A stretch of DNA of 64,000 nt from Microglena sp. YARC (taxonomy: Eukaryota > Chlorophyta > Chlorophyceae > Chlamydomonadales > Chlamydomonadaceae), in the NCBI GenBank assembly GCA_022414725.1, contig CM039466.1, forward strand, positions 36,936,517-37,000,516. Reading direction: 5' to 3'. Positions 41,301 through 52,560 of the stretch are shown one piece after another. A model generated the notes under the pieces. The model made no database searches and was not told the origin of the DNA. It saw nothing but the letters and a program-made list of their open reading frames with translations. Within the stretch, counting starts at the first letter, position 1. Each line of letters begins with the position of its first letter. The translations under genes were made by a program, and so were the position numbers.

Positions 41301-41930
41301 TTCATTGGCACCAACTCAGAGCCTATGTCGATAAAATAATTTGCTTGGTTCCGATTCATATGTGCATGTGTATTGCACCGGTGTCACTGTCCACATGCAG
41401 GCATCACCCACCCACCCACACCCACTCAATGGCACCAGCTCAGAGCCTCTATTGGTAAAACAATTTGTTAAGGCTCAGTTAGAACTAATAGGCTGCGGGA
41501 TGTCATGGTGGTGGGTGTGTGTGTGTGGGGTGGGGGTGGGGGGTGGGGGAGGGGGGTAAGTGATGGTGGGGGAGGATGGCCTGGAAACGGGTGGGGGATA
41601 TGCCCATAGCAAGGTAAGATGACATGGTGGTGGGGTGTGTGGGGTGGGGTGGGGGTGGTCTTGCAAGATGTCCTCAATGCTCCCGCAGCCTAGTAGTTCT
41701 GACAATAATGAAAACCTGGAGTGGGGCGATTCGAATTCCGCCAGATCATCAGTGCATGTTTTTATACAAGCTCCTCCTGAATCCAAACGCCAGGTCATCC
41801 TCCAAAATACACACACACCTGCCAGGTCATCCTCCAAAACACACACACACATCTGAATCGAGGTTAGGCAGGTCCCTTGAGCCTCTTTGCCCACCCCTGG
41901 ACTGTAACAAACACACACATATTTGCAATC
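41301..41930. other. Intronic stretch, no exon recognised
   Basis: Short duplications only: GGCACCA(A/G)CTCAGAGCCT at about 41,308 and 41,432, GATG(T/A)CATGGTGGTGGG(T/G)TG at about 41,498 and 41,620, and CAGGTCATCCTCCAAAA at about 41,792 and 41,823. Confidence 0.45.
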
Positions 41931-41933
41931 CTG

Positions 41934-42330
41934 TTTCGCAACTGGCTCAATGGTAGAGCACATAGAAGCGAGAAGGTGCGCGGTCCGAATCCCTATCCCG
42001 AGTACGCCTTAATGTTTGTGGTCACTATCAACCACCATTTTACTTTTTTTACAGGGATAATTTCGATGAAACGGGGTCGAAACTAGCGATCGCTATATAT
42101 AGCGGGAAACAAAATCCCTGAAGTCAAGCACAGGTTAATCATCCAAGACAAGTCCTCGCGGCGTTGCAAGCGTATGTATGTTACAGTCCAGGGGTATGCC
42201 AAATAGGCTAAAGGGACTTGCCCAAGGTAAAGTCCAGGTAATGTCCAGGTAAAGTAGCAGCCCGTTTTAAACCGCCGGAAGACAGGGCTCCCTTAATACC
42301 ACGCCCCACCAGGCGTTATCACTACTTCAG
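41934..42330 (+). mobile_element. tRNA-like SINE with shared tail
   Basis: GCAACTGGCTCAATGGTAGA and GCGCGGTCCGAATCCC give A- and B-box-like sequences (41,936-42,000). About 300 bp on, CTCCCTTAATACCACGCCCC and ACCAGGCGTTATCACTAC match the SINE 3' end. The interior contains the GGCTAAAGGGACTTGCCC dispersed repeat. Not a functional tRNA: no acceptor stem closes it. Confidence 0.5.
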
Positions 42331-42419
42331 CCTCTTTGGCAATCCCTGGACTTTAACAAACACTCACACAGATCTTCATACCCCCTCCCAGCCATACTTG
42401 TTTTTGTGTGTGACATGTC

Positions 42420-43865
42420 TTCATTCCGTCGCTGCATGGAACACACCTGGACCATCCCCACGCGGCCACCCACCCACCCACCTGGGCCACATTCTGCAGG
42501 TATGGGGCAGCTGGTCAGCACTTACCACACACACCTCTCCATACTCCCACCCACACACCTGGGGCACATTCTGCGGTTATGGGGCAGCTGGTCAGCACTT
42601 ACCACACACACTTCTCCATACCCCCACCCACACACACACCTGGGTCATCCCCATACAGCCACCCACCCACCCGACCACACACTCCTGGGCCACATTTTGC
42701 TGGTTCAGTCGCTTTTCACTTAGCTGGTCAGCACTTCGCACACACACATCTCCATACCCCACCCCCACCCCCACTCCTGGGCCACATTTTGCTGGTTCAG
42801 TCGCTTTTCACTTAGCTGGTCAGCACTTCGCACACACACATCTCCATACCCCACCCCCACCCCCACTCCTGGGCCACATTTTGCTGGTTCAGTCGCTTTT
42901 CACTTAGCTGGTCAGCACTTCGCACACACACATCTCCATACCCCACCCCACCCCACTCCTGGGCCACATTTTGCTGGTTCAGTCGCTTTTCACTTAGCTG
43001 GTCAGCACTTCGACACACACATCTCCATACCCACCCCCACTCCCACTCCTGGGGCACATTTTGCTGGTTCAGTCGCTTTTCACTTAGCTGGTCAGCACTT
43101 CGCACACACACATCTCCATACCCCCCCCACCCCACTCCTGGGCCACATTTTGCTGGTTCAGTCGCTTTTCACTTAGCTGGTCAGCACTTCGCACACACAC
43201 ATCTCCATACCCCACCCCCACCCCCACTCCTGGGCCACATTTTGCTTGGTTCAGTCGCTTTTCACTTAGCTGGTCAGCACTTCGCACACACACATCTCCA
43301 TACCCCACCCCCACCCCCACTCCTGGGCCACATTTTGCTGGTTCAGTCGCTTTTCACTTAGCTGGTCAGCACTTCGCACACACACATCTCCATACCCCAC
43401 CCCCACCCCCACTCCTGGGCCACATTTTGCTGGTTCAGTCGCTTTTCACTAGCTGGTCAGCACTTTCGCACACACACATCTCCATACCCCACCCCCACCC
43501 CACTCCTGGGCCACATTTTGCTGGTTCAGTCACTTTTCACTTAGCTGTCAGCACTTCGCACACACACATCTCCATACCCCACCCCCCCCCACTCCTGGGC
43601 CACATTTTGCTGGTTCAGTCGCTTTCACTTAGCTGGTCAGCACTTCGCACACACACATCTCCATACCCCACCCCCACCCCACTCCTGGGCCACATTTTGC
43701 TGGTTCAGTCGCTTTTCACTTAGCTGTCAGCACTTCGCACACACACATCTCCATACCCCACCCCACCCCCACTCCTGGCCACAATTTTGCTGGTTCGTCG
43801 CTTTTCACTTAGCTGGTCAGCACTTCGCACACACACATCTCCATACCCCACCCCCACCCCCACTC
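42420..43865 (-). repeat. About 16 copies of a ~90-bp exon piece
   Basis: On the minus strand each unit reads AGTGCTGACCAGCTAAGTG, AAAAGCGACTGAACCAGCA, AAATGTGGCCCAG, i.e. a decayed version of the exon at 43,866-43,976 (RLNPLNVAQ). In the inner copies the base pair after CAG is GA, so the donor is lost. Outer copies at 42,482, about 42,560 and 44,070 keep GT. Confidence 0.8.
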
Positions 43866-43976
43866 CTGGGCCACATTCAGCGGGTTCAGCCGCCCTCTCT
43901 CCAGGCTACTGGTGCTGCAGGCCACCAGGTCTACAATGTGGCTCTGCTGCAGGTAGGGGCAAAGCTGGTCCAGCAC
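43866..43976 (-). CDS. OPR gene exon (in-frame copy)
   Basis: Reads VLDQLCPYLQQSHIVDLVAC, STSSLERGRLNPLNVAQ. RLNPLNVAQ followed by VLWSCAKM of the next exon makes a normal OPR helix. Oddities: the bases after CAG are GAGTGG, not GT, and the nearest upstream AG is one base out of phase with the end of the exon at 46,093. A second copy at 44,070-44,156 has a GT donor but one extra base. Either the functional copy is a mosaic or the consensus has an error. Confidence 0.55.
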
Positions 43977-44010
43977 TTAGCTGGTCAGCACTTTGCACAC
44001 ACACGTCCAT

Positions 44011-44053
<43 letters not shown>

Positions 44054-44165
44054 ACCCACCCACACACACCTGGGCCACATTCTGTGGGTTCAGGCGTCCT
44101 CTCTCCAGGCTGTTTGGTTGCTGCAGGCCACCAGGTCCTCCATGAAGGCGGGGGTGCTGGAAGAT
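43977..44165 (-). repeat. Poly-C tract and second copy of the exon
   Basis: A C run of about 40 at 44,013-44,053, then a duplicate exon (LERGRLNPQNVAQ|GTGTGT) with a frameshift relative to the 43.9-kb copy. Confidence 0.7.
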
Positions 44166-44655
44166 GAGTAGGGGGAAGCTGGTCAGCACTTGTGTGGGGT
44201 TGGTTTAGCTGGTCAGCACTTGTGTTTAGGTGGTTTAGCTGGTCAGCACTTAGCTGGTCAGCACTTGTGTTGAGGTGGTTTAGCTGGTCAGCACTTGGCT
44301 GGTCAGCACTTAGCTGGTCAGCACTTGTGTTGAGGTGGTTGAGCTGGTCAGCACTTAGCTGGTCAGCACTTGTGTTGAGGTGGTTGAGCTGGTCAGCACT
44401 TAGCTGGTCAGCACTTGGGTTTGGTTGGTTTTACTGGTCAGCACTTGTGTTTAGGTGGTTTAGCCGGTCAGCACTTGTGTTTAGGTGGTTTAGCTGGTCA
44501 GCACTTGTGTTTAGGTGGTTTAGCTGGTCAGCACTTGTGTTTAGGTGGTTTAGCTGGTCAGCACTTGTGTTTAGGTGGTTTAGCTGGTCAGCACTTGTGT
44601 TTAGGTGGTTTAGCTGGTCAGCACTTGTGGTTTAGGTGGTTTTAGTTTACATCGT
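44166..44655 (-). repeat. About 17 copies of a ~30-bp unit
   Basis: AGCTGGTCAGCACTTGTGTT plus TAGGTGGTTT on the plus strand. TGCTGACCAGC (minus strand) is the same exon-start fragment found in the neighbouring arrays. Open on the plus strand (LAGQHLCLGG), not credited as protein. Confidence 0.85.
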
Positions 44656-46092
44656 CCAGCCTACACTGCCCTACCAGGACGTTTAGGGTGGCAAGGGCCA
44701 AGGCCATGTTGGCCAGGGCCTGGCCGTTGATTGCACCGAGCTGGGGGCGCAGTGTTTTATGTTAAGGTGATATAGGATTAGGTGGTCTATGAAAAGAAGT
44801 GCTGACCAGCTACACTGTCCAACTACACTGACCAGCATACACTGTCCTGGGGTGGAAGTTTTAGGGTGGCGAAGCGCCCAGGTCATGTTGGCCAGGGCCT
44901 GGCTGTCGAAGGCACCAAGCTGCGGGCCGCAGTGGTTTAGGGTGATAAAGGATTAGGTGGTTTATGAAAAGAAGTGCCGACAATCTAAGGCTGACCAGCT
45001 ACACTGGCCTACCTAAAAATTTAGGGTGGCGAGCGACCAGGTCATGTTGGCCAGGGCCTGGCTGTCAATGCCATCAAGCTGGGGCTGCAGTGATTTAGGA
45101 TTAAGTGGTTTATGAAAAGAAGTGCCAACAAGCTAAGTGCTGGCCAGCTACACTGACCAGCATACACTGTCCTACCTGGAGGTCTAGGGGGGGCGAGGGC
45201 CCAGGTAATGTTGGCCAGGGCCTGGCTGTCTAAGGCACCAAGCTGTGGGCCGCAGTGGTTTAGGTGGGTTCGGTTGTTTTGATGGTGCATGAAAAGAAGT
45301 GCCGACAAGCTATGTGCTGACCAGCTACCCAGCTACTGACCAGCTTCCCAGCCACTGACCAGCTTCCCTCTACTTGGAGGTTTAGGGGGGCGAGTGCCCA
45401 GATTGTGTTGGCCAGGGTCTGGCCGTCGAAAGCACTGAGCTTGGGGTGCAGTGATTTAGGATTCGGTGGTTTAGGTGGTTCTTGCAAAGAAGTGCTGACC
45501 AGCTTCCTGCTACTATTTTTTTGAAGGGCGGCCCAGCCTCACCTTTGGGGGTCTGGGTAAGTGCTGGAAAAAGGGCATTGGTTTGTCAACACCAACGTGT
45601 TTTAAACAACCCTACCTGAAAGTTTAGGGTGGCAAGGGCCCAGGGCATGTTGGTCAAGGCCTGGCCGCCGAAAGCACTAAGCTGGGGACCACAGTGATTC
45701 AGGATGAGGTGGTTTATGAAAATAAGTGCTGACCAGCTACACTGTCCAGACTACTCTGGCCTACCTGAAAGTTTAGGTTGGCAAGCGCCCAGGGCATGTT
45801 GGCCAGGGCCTGGCTGTAGAAAGCACCAAGCTGGGGGCCGCAGTTGTTTAGGATTAGGTGGTTTGTGAAAAGAAGTGCCGACAAGCTCAGTGCTAGTCAC
45901 CTACACTGTCCAGCCTACTCTGGCCTACCTGGAAATTTAGGGTGGCGAGGGCCCAGGTCATGTTGGCCAGGGCCTGGCCGTCAAAAGCACCTAGCTGGGG
46001 GCCGCAGTTGTTTGGGATTAGGTGGTTTGTGAAAAGAAGTGCCGACAAGCTCAGTGCTAGTCACCTACACTGTCTAGCCTACTCTGGCCTAC
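44656..46092 (-). repeat. About 8 copies of an OPR exon 3' half plus intron
   Basis: Copies of the end of the exon at 46,093-46,327 lie near 44.71, 44.89, 45.05, 45.21, 45.41, 45.65, 45.80 and 45.96 kb. Each reads (minus strand) a version of CGPQLGAFDGQALANMTWAL and ATLNFQ with a GTAGG donor in most. The upstream part of each is L-F-x-N-H-L-I-L-type sequence ending in AAGTGC(C/T)GAC. Confidence 0.85.
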
Positions 46093-46327
46093 CTGGAAAT
46101 TTAGGGTGGCGAGGGCCCAGGTCATGTTGGCCAGGGCCTGGCCGTCAAAAGCACCAAGCTGTGGGCCGCAGTGGTTGACCATGGCGCTTAGCAGTTGCAC
46201 GTCTAAGTGGTTGTTGGCAGCCATGGACCACATGATGTTGGACAGGCCCTGGGGCGCGAAGCTGTGAAGCCGAGAGCCAGCTTCGGCCAGCAGGCTGGAG
46301 TAGAGACGTACGTCGTAGTGCTTCAAC
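46093..46327 (-). CDS. OPR gene exon
   Basis: Acceptor GTGCCAAGAG/CACAACAG side: CACAACAG|GTTGAAG; donor TTTCCAG|GTAGGCC. It reads LKHYDVRLYSSLLAEAGSRL, HSFAPQGLSNIMWSMAANNH, LDVQLLSAMVNHCGPQLGAF and DGQALANMTWALATLNFQ: two OPR units. It starts with the G that completes Arg from the exon at 48,122 (WALG-R-LKHYD). Confidence 0.9.
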
Positions 46328-47955
46328 CTGTTGTGCCAAGAGTGGGGGTTGTAAGCTGGGGGGCTGGGTTGGTGTGGGGGTGGGGTAGTAGGCTGGAGTA
46401 CAGGACATGTCGTAGTGCTTCAACCTGTTGTGCAAGAGTGGGGGTTGTAAGCTGGGGGGCTGGGTTGGGTGTGGGGGTGGGGTAGTAGGCTGGAGTACAG
46501 GCGCATGTCGTAGTGCTTCAACCTGTTGTGCCAAGAGTGGGGGTTGTAAGCTGGGGGGCTGGGTTGTGTGGGGGGTGGGGTAGTAGGCTGGAGTACAGGG
46601 CGCATGTCGTAGTGCTTCAACCTGTTGTTGCCAAGAGTGGGGGTTGTAAGCTGGGGGGCTGGGTTGGTGTGGGGTGGGGTAGTAGGCTGGAGTAGAGACG
46701 TACGTCGTAGTGCTTCAACCTGTAGTGCCAAGATGTGGGGTTGTAAGCTGGGGGGCTGGGTTGGTATGGGGTGGGGTAGTAGGCTGGAGTAGAGACGTAC
46801 GTCGTAGTGCTTCAACCTGTTGTGCCAAGAGTGGGGGTTGTAAGCTGGGGGGCTGGGTGGTGTGGTTGGTGGGGTAGTAGGCTGGAGTAGAGACGTACGT
46901 CGTAGTGCTTCAACCTGTTGTGCAAGAGTGGGGGTTATAAGCTGGGGGGCTGGGTTGGTGTGGTGGTGGGGTAGTAGGCTGGAGTAGAGATGTACGTCGT
47001 AGTGCTTCAACCTGTTGTGCCAAGAGTGGGGGTTGTAAAGCTGGGGGGCTGGGTTGGTGTGGGGGTGGGGGTAGTAGGCTGGAGTACAGGCCGCATGTCG
47101 TAGTGCTTCAACCTGTAGTGCCAAGAGTGGGGGTTGTAAGCTGGGGGGCTGGGTTTGTGTGGGGTGGAGTAGTAGGCTGGAGTACAGGCGCACGTCTAGT
47201 GCTTCAACCTGTAGTGCCAAGAGTGGGGGTTGTAAGCTGGGGGGCTGGGTTGTGTTGGGGTGGGGTAGTAGGCTGGAGTACAGGAGCATGTCGTAGTGCT
47301 TCAACCTGTTGTAGCAAGGATGCAGGGGGATATTGAGGGGGTTAAGGGGATAGGGAGGAGGAGGGAGGGGGCGGGGGATGAGTGCCAAGATGGGTAAGAG
47401 GCTGGGAGGCTGGAGTACAGGCGCACGTCGTAGTGCTTCAATCTGTGGTGGCAAGGGTGGGTTGTAAGTTGGTGGTGTGGGGTGAGGTGGGGGTATGTTT
47501 GTGGGTAAGTGGCTGTTGGCCGCCATGGACCACATGGTGTTTGACAGGCCTTGGGGCGCGAAGCTGTGATGCCGAGAGCCAGCCTCGGCTAGCAGGCTGG
47601 AGTACAGGCGCACGTCGTAGTGCTTCAACCTGTAGTGCCAAGGGGTGGGGGTTGTAAGTTGGTGGGGTGGCGGTGGGGTGAGGTTGGGTGGGGTGAAGGG
47701 GAGCGGGGTGGGACGTGCATGTGCCAAGGTGGGTGGGTGGGAGGCTGGGTTACAGGCACACGTTGTAGTGCTTCAACCTGCCGTGGCACGGGGGTGGGGG
47801 TTTGGAAGCTGGAGGGCTGGGGTGAGGTAGGGTGGGGTGGGGTGGGCATGTGGGGTGTGCCAAGGTGGGAGGGTGGGAGGGTGGGTGTTTGGAGTAGAGA
47901 CGCACGTTGAAGTGCGTCAACCTGCGGTGGCAGGTGTAGGTGGTGGGTGGGGTGG
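46328..47955 (-). repeat. About 14 copies of the same exon's 5' end plus intron
   Basis: GTGCTTCAACCTGTTGTGCC (plus strand) recurs every ~100 bp; on the minus strand this is an acceptor followed by RLKHYDVRLYSSLL, after which the copy stops and intron follows. One long copy at about 47.50-47.63 kb continues through AEAGSRHHSFAPQGLSNTMW and SMAANSHL. Acceptors are kept; the inner copies have no clear donor (CTACTACCCCAC), so they would behave as decoy 3' splice sites. Confidence 0.85.
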
Positions 47956-48121
47956 GGTGGGGGGGTACAGGGGGGAATCAAGATCAGCATCCAACAATCA
48001 AGATCACCGGCACCACCACACCAACCCCACACCACCTTGTGCCCACCACATGCCCACCACACCACCACATGCTCACCACACCACCACATGCTCACCTCAC
48101 CAACCCCACACCACCACCTAC
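47956..48121. other. Intronic CACCA-rich stretch
   Basis: CCACCACACCACCACATG-type repeats next to the donor at 48,121; no exon. Confidence 0.6.
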
Positions 48122-48297
48122 CTGCCCAGCGCCCAAATGATGTTAGACAGCTCCTGCTCCTTGAACGACCTGGACAAGGACACAGCTCGCTGCGACAGGG
48201 CCTGCACCATCCCAGGGTGGGGACAGTCCAGACTGGCAAATGCCCACAGGATGTTGGACAGCTCCTGGGGCTTCAAATCCTTCTGGAGGGTAATCAC
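48122..48297 (-). CDS. OPR gene exon (clearest match)
   Basis: Acceptor CCACATCAG, donor GGGCAG|GTAGGT. It reads VITLQKDLKPQELSNILWAF, ASLDCPHPGMVQALSQRAVS and LSRSFKEQELSNIIWALG plus two bases. The two ELSNI(L/I)WA(F/L) motifs, 38 residues apart, give the repeat period of OPR proteins. MADK of the previous exon joins as PLMEAMADK-VITLQKDL. Confidence 0.9.
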
Positions 48298-49068
48298 CTG
48301 ATGTGGTGGGTGGGTGGTGGTGGCTGGTGGGTGGTGGGTGTTGGTGTGGTGGGGGTGTTGGTGGGTGTTGGTGTGGTGTTTGGTGGGTGTGTGGTTTGTG
48401 GTGTTGGTGGGTGGTGTTGGTTGTGGTGCGTGGCTCTGTGGGGTGGGTGGTGGTTGTTGTGTGGTGGGTGTGGTGGTGTGTTGGTGTTGGTGGTGTTGTT
48501 TTGTTGGTGTGGTGTGTTGGTGTGTGGTGTCGTGGGTGGTGTTGTGTGTTTGGTGGGGTGTGGGTGGTGGTTGGTGTTTTGGGTGGTGTTGGTTGTGTGG
48601 TGGTTGGTGTGGGGTGGGTGTTGTGTTGCGTCGGTGTTGTGGTGTGGTGGGTGTTAGGTGGTGTGGTTGTGTTGGTGTGGTGTTGTGGTGCTGTTGTGTG
48701 TTGGATGTGTGTGTGTGGTGAGTTGTGGTTTGGTGGGCGTTGGTGTGTGGTGTGTTTGGTGTGTGGTTTGTTGTGGTGGCTTGGGTGGTTGTGTGGTGGT
48801 TGGTGGTGTGGTGTGGTTGTGTGGTGGGTGTTGGTTGTGGTGGTGGTCGGGTGTGGTGTTGGTTGTGGTGATGGTGGGTGTTGGTTGTGGTGGTGGTGGG
48901 AGTTGGTATGTGGTGGTGGATGGTCGTGATGGTGAGTGGTGTGGGTGTTGGTGGTGGGTGTTGGTTGTGGGGGGTGGGTGGTGGTCGTGGATGGTGGGGT
49001 GTTGGTTGGTGGTGGGTGGTGAGAGTCGGTGGTGTGGGTGGTGGCGTGGTGGGTGGTGGGTGGTGGGT
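48298..49068. repeat. GT-rich intron, (TGGTGG/TGTGG)n
   Basis: About 770 bp of TGGTG, TGTGG and GGTTG on the plus strand. Long frames here arise from low complexity. Confidence 0.85.
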
Positions 49069-49968
49069 GTGATCACCTTATCTGCCATGTGCCTCCATCA
49101 AGGGAGCATCTTGATGGTGCATGTAACAAGTCCAAGTTCAAGTTCCACGCACCTCCACTTCCAAATCTCAACCCGCATCCTCAAACCTCACGTGGAGTCA
49201 CCCCCCTCCACACACACACACACACCAAGGATCACCTTATCTGTCCGATGGCCTCCACCAAGGGAGCATCTTGATGATGCATGTAAACAAGTCCCAAGTC
49301 AAGTTCCACGAGCTCCACCTCCATCTCCACCGGCATCTCACCTACCAACCCCCCCACACATACCCCCTCTCCTCCTCCCACACACTAGATCAACTCTTCC
49401 GAACGGCTTCCGCATAAGGTGTTAATCTCAATGGTGCACTGTAAACCAAGTCAAGTTCCCCACCCCCACCCGCACCTCCACCCGCACCTCCACCTACCTA
49501 CCCCCACCTAGATCACCTTATCTGCCATGGCTGTTATCATGGGAGCATCTCAATGATGCATGTTAACAAGTCCAAGTTTAAGTTCCACACACACCGCTCA
49601 CCTTCACCCCCACCTTCATCCTCACACGCAGCCCACCTTACTTCCCCACCCCACCTAGATCACTTTTATCTGCCATGGCCCTCCATCAAGGGAGCATCTC
49701 AATGATGCATGTACACAAGTCCAAGTTCAAGTTACACACCCACCCCATTTCCACCTTCACCCCCACCCCACTTCTACCCACCAGCCCCTCGACCAGCACC
49801 TCCACCACCACCTAGATCACCTTATCTGCCATGGCCTCAATCAAGGGAGCATCTCGATGATGCATGTACACAGTCAAAGTTCTGCACCCTTACTGCCCAT
49901 CCCATCTCCATTTCCCCCTCCATCCTCACCTGCCGGCCCCTGCACCCCCCCACCTCCACCTAGATCAC
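49069..49968 (-). repeat. About 6 copies of an OPR exon 3' end plus donor
   Basis: TAGATCACCTTATCTGCCAT recurs near 49,073, 49,230, 49,397, 49,512, 49,660 and 49,815. On the minus strand each copy reads LGLVYMHHRDAPLMEAMADK and the donor AAG|GTGATC. The copies are in frame with the exon at 48,297; the copy at 49,969 lacks one C. Confidence 0.85.
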
Positions 49969-50110
49969 CTTATCAGCCATGGCCTCCATCAAGGAGCATC
50001 TCGATGGTGCATGTACCACAAAGGACCAAGACAGGCTTGGCCAGCTGTTGCGCTCCGAAACGAATTCAGGCAGCTTGACATCCCAGTGCGGCGGATGCCA
50101 TGAGTTAGGT
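49969..50110 (-). CDS. OPR gene exon (start uncertain, frame disturbed)
   Basis: Donor GCTGATAAG|GTGATC. Reading frames switch: LNSFRSATAGQACLGPLWYM then HHRDAP in one frame, LMEAMADK in the next, because one C present in the other copies is missing here. QQLAK and SWSFVVH, expected in an OPR helix, appear in the other two frames, so there may be further small errors. The exon's start is copied many times in the array above it. Confidence 0.45.
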
Positions 50111-52560
50111 TAGAGAGAGGGCGGGATCTGGAGGTAGCGGAGCTGGAAGGGGGGGAGGGGGGGGGAATGGGGGAAGAAAGTACAGTGGTTGTGCTGCTTG
50201 GCACTGTTTTTTTGTTTATTTTAGTTTGGTTTGTTTTGGTTTGGATTTGTTGGATGCCGTGAGGTGAAGTTATGGAGGGCGGGATCTTTAAAGTAGCGGA
50301 GAGTAGAGCTGGAGGGGGAGGGAGGGAAGGGGAGGGTCAGTGGTTGCGCTGCTTGCCATTTTTGTGATTTGTGTGCCAGTACCTTGATGGCTGCGGCGGA
50401 TGCATGAGGTTGGGAGGGCGGGATCTGGAACGTAGCGGAGCTGGAGGGTGGGGGGGGGAGGGGAGGGGGGGAAGGGGCAAGTCAGTGGTAGTGCTGCTTG
50501 CTACGCTTTTTATGAATTTGTAGTTCGGTTTGTTTGGTTTGGATTGGTTTGAAGATGCCGTGAGGTTAGGGAGGGCGGGATCTGGAAGGTAGCGGAAACT
50601 GGAGGAGGGGAGCGGGGGAGGGGGAGGGGAGGGGGGGGAGAAGGAGGGGGGAGGGGGGGAGGGAGGGCGAGGTAACTATTGCTATATTATTTTGTTTATT
50701 CTAGGTTGGTTTATCCTCTAGTTTTTGGTTGTTTGATTTGCATTTGGTTTGCCTATTGTTTTGGAAGAACTTTGGGATGCGGTTGGAGTCTTGAATGCAC
50801 AATGAGGCTGAGCTGGCGAGCAAATGCCATGAGGGGAAGATTGGGAAGAAAGGAGAGCGGGGGGGGAGAGGGGGGGAGGGGAGGGGGGGGAGGGGGGAGA
50901 GTCGAGGTCAGTGGTTACGCTGCTTGCTATATATTTGTTCCTTAGTGGTGTATTCTACAGAGCTTTGGATTTTTGTTGGTTTGGATTGTTTGACTTTGGT
51001 CAGCTGTTGAGCGTAGAAGTGATGCAGGCAGTCTGAATGCGGAGATGCCATGAGGTTAGGGGAGGGCGGGATCTGAGAAAGGATAGAGCATGGTGTTGCT
51101 GGGAGGGGGGGGTGGGAGTAGAGGGGAGGGCGAGGGGAAGGGTGGAGACCGTCAGGGTTACGAACCTGCTTGCTAATACTTGGTGTTGTTATTGCGAGAG
51201 TGGGAGGAGAAGGGGAAGAATGCGGACGGGGGAGAGTCAGTGGGGTTACGCTGCTTGCCTCTTTTATTTGTTTAGGTTTGGATTTGTTTGGTTTGGATTC
51301 TGTTTGAATTTTGGTCTCTTTGGTCGAGCGATAGAAGTCGATGCCAGAGGTCTAGATATGAAGGGAGGATGCCTTAGCGAGGTAGAAGGATCTGGACGCT
51401 GGAGGGGGGGCGGGTGGGAGGGGAGCGAGGGGAGAGAGGGGGTGGACGAGAGAGAGGGTCAGGAGGCTTATTTGGTGCGGCTGTGGTTGCTATAGGTTTT
51501 TAACTATAGTTTTGTTTATTCTAGTTTCTTGGATTTGTTTTGGTTTTGGATTTTGTGTTTGACTTTGGCCAGCTTCGTTTGAGCGTAGTTGTAACGAGCA
51601 GTGATGCAGTCTCGATTGCATTTTTTATTTGGATGGCGGATCGCCATGAGAAGTTAGGGAGGGCGGGATCTGGAAGCCCTAGAGCAGCTGGAGGGGTGGG
51701 AGGGGAGGAGGGAGGGGAGGGGAGGGGAGGGGAGGGGAGGAGAGGGGGAGAGTCAGTGGTTACGCTGCTTGCTATATTTTTTTGTTATTCTTAGTTTGGA
51801 TTGTTTGGTTTTGGATTTGTTTGGACTTTGGTCAGCTTGCTTGAGCGTAGAAGTGATGCAGTCTGAAATGCGGAGGCCATGAGGTTAGGGGAGGGCGGGA
51901 TCTGGAAGGTAGAGCAGCTGGAGGGGGGGATGGGGGGGGAGGGGGGGGATGTGGCGGGGGGGGGGGAGAGGGAGGGGAGAGTCGTGGTTACGCTGCTTGC
52001 TTTATTTTGTTTATAATTATTTTGGATTTGTTGGTTTGGATTTGTTTTGACTTTGGTCAGCTGATTTGAGCGTAGAAGTGATGCAGTCTGAATGCGGTGG
52101 CCGGATGCCATGAGGTTAGGGAGGGCGGGATCTGGAAGGTAGAGCACGCTGGAGGGGGGGAGGGTGAGGGGAGGAAGGGGAGGGGGGGGGAGAGTCAGTG
52201 GTTACGGCTGCTTGCTTTATTTTGTTTATAATAGTTTGGATTTGTTTTGGTTTGGATTTGTTTGACTTTAGGTCAAGCTGTTGAGCACTAGAAGTGATGC
52301 AAGTCTGAATCACGGTGGCGGATGCCATGAGGTTAGGGAGGGCGGTGATCTGGAAGGTAGAACAGCTGGAGGGGGGGGAGGGGAGGGGAGGGGAGGGGAG
52401 AGTTCAGTGGTTACGCTGCTTGCTTTATTTTGTTTATAATAGTTTGGATTTGTTTGGTTTGGATTTGTTTGACTTTGGTCGGCTGTTGAGCGTAGAAGTG
52501 ATGCAGTCTGAATCCGTGGCGGAGGCCATGAGTTAGAGAGGCGGCATGATCACAGATTCT
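50111..52560 (-). repeat. About 11 copies of a 160-330-bp unit
   Basis: The unit contains GCCATGAGGTTAGGGAGGGC, GGGATCTGGAAGGTAG, a GGGGAGGGG tract, CAGTGGTTACGCTGCTTGC, GTTTGGATTTGTTTG and GAAGTGATGCAGTCTGAATG. On the minus strand LMASA and QLTKVK fragments show that it derives from the exon at 49,969-50,110. G-rich blocks vary in length between copies. Confidence 0.8.

Noticed and set aside
41934..42006. tRNA gene
   Set aside because: tRNA-like boxes but no matching acceptor stem, and a SINE-type tail follows.
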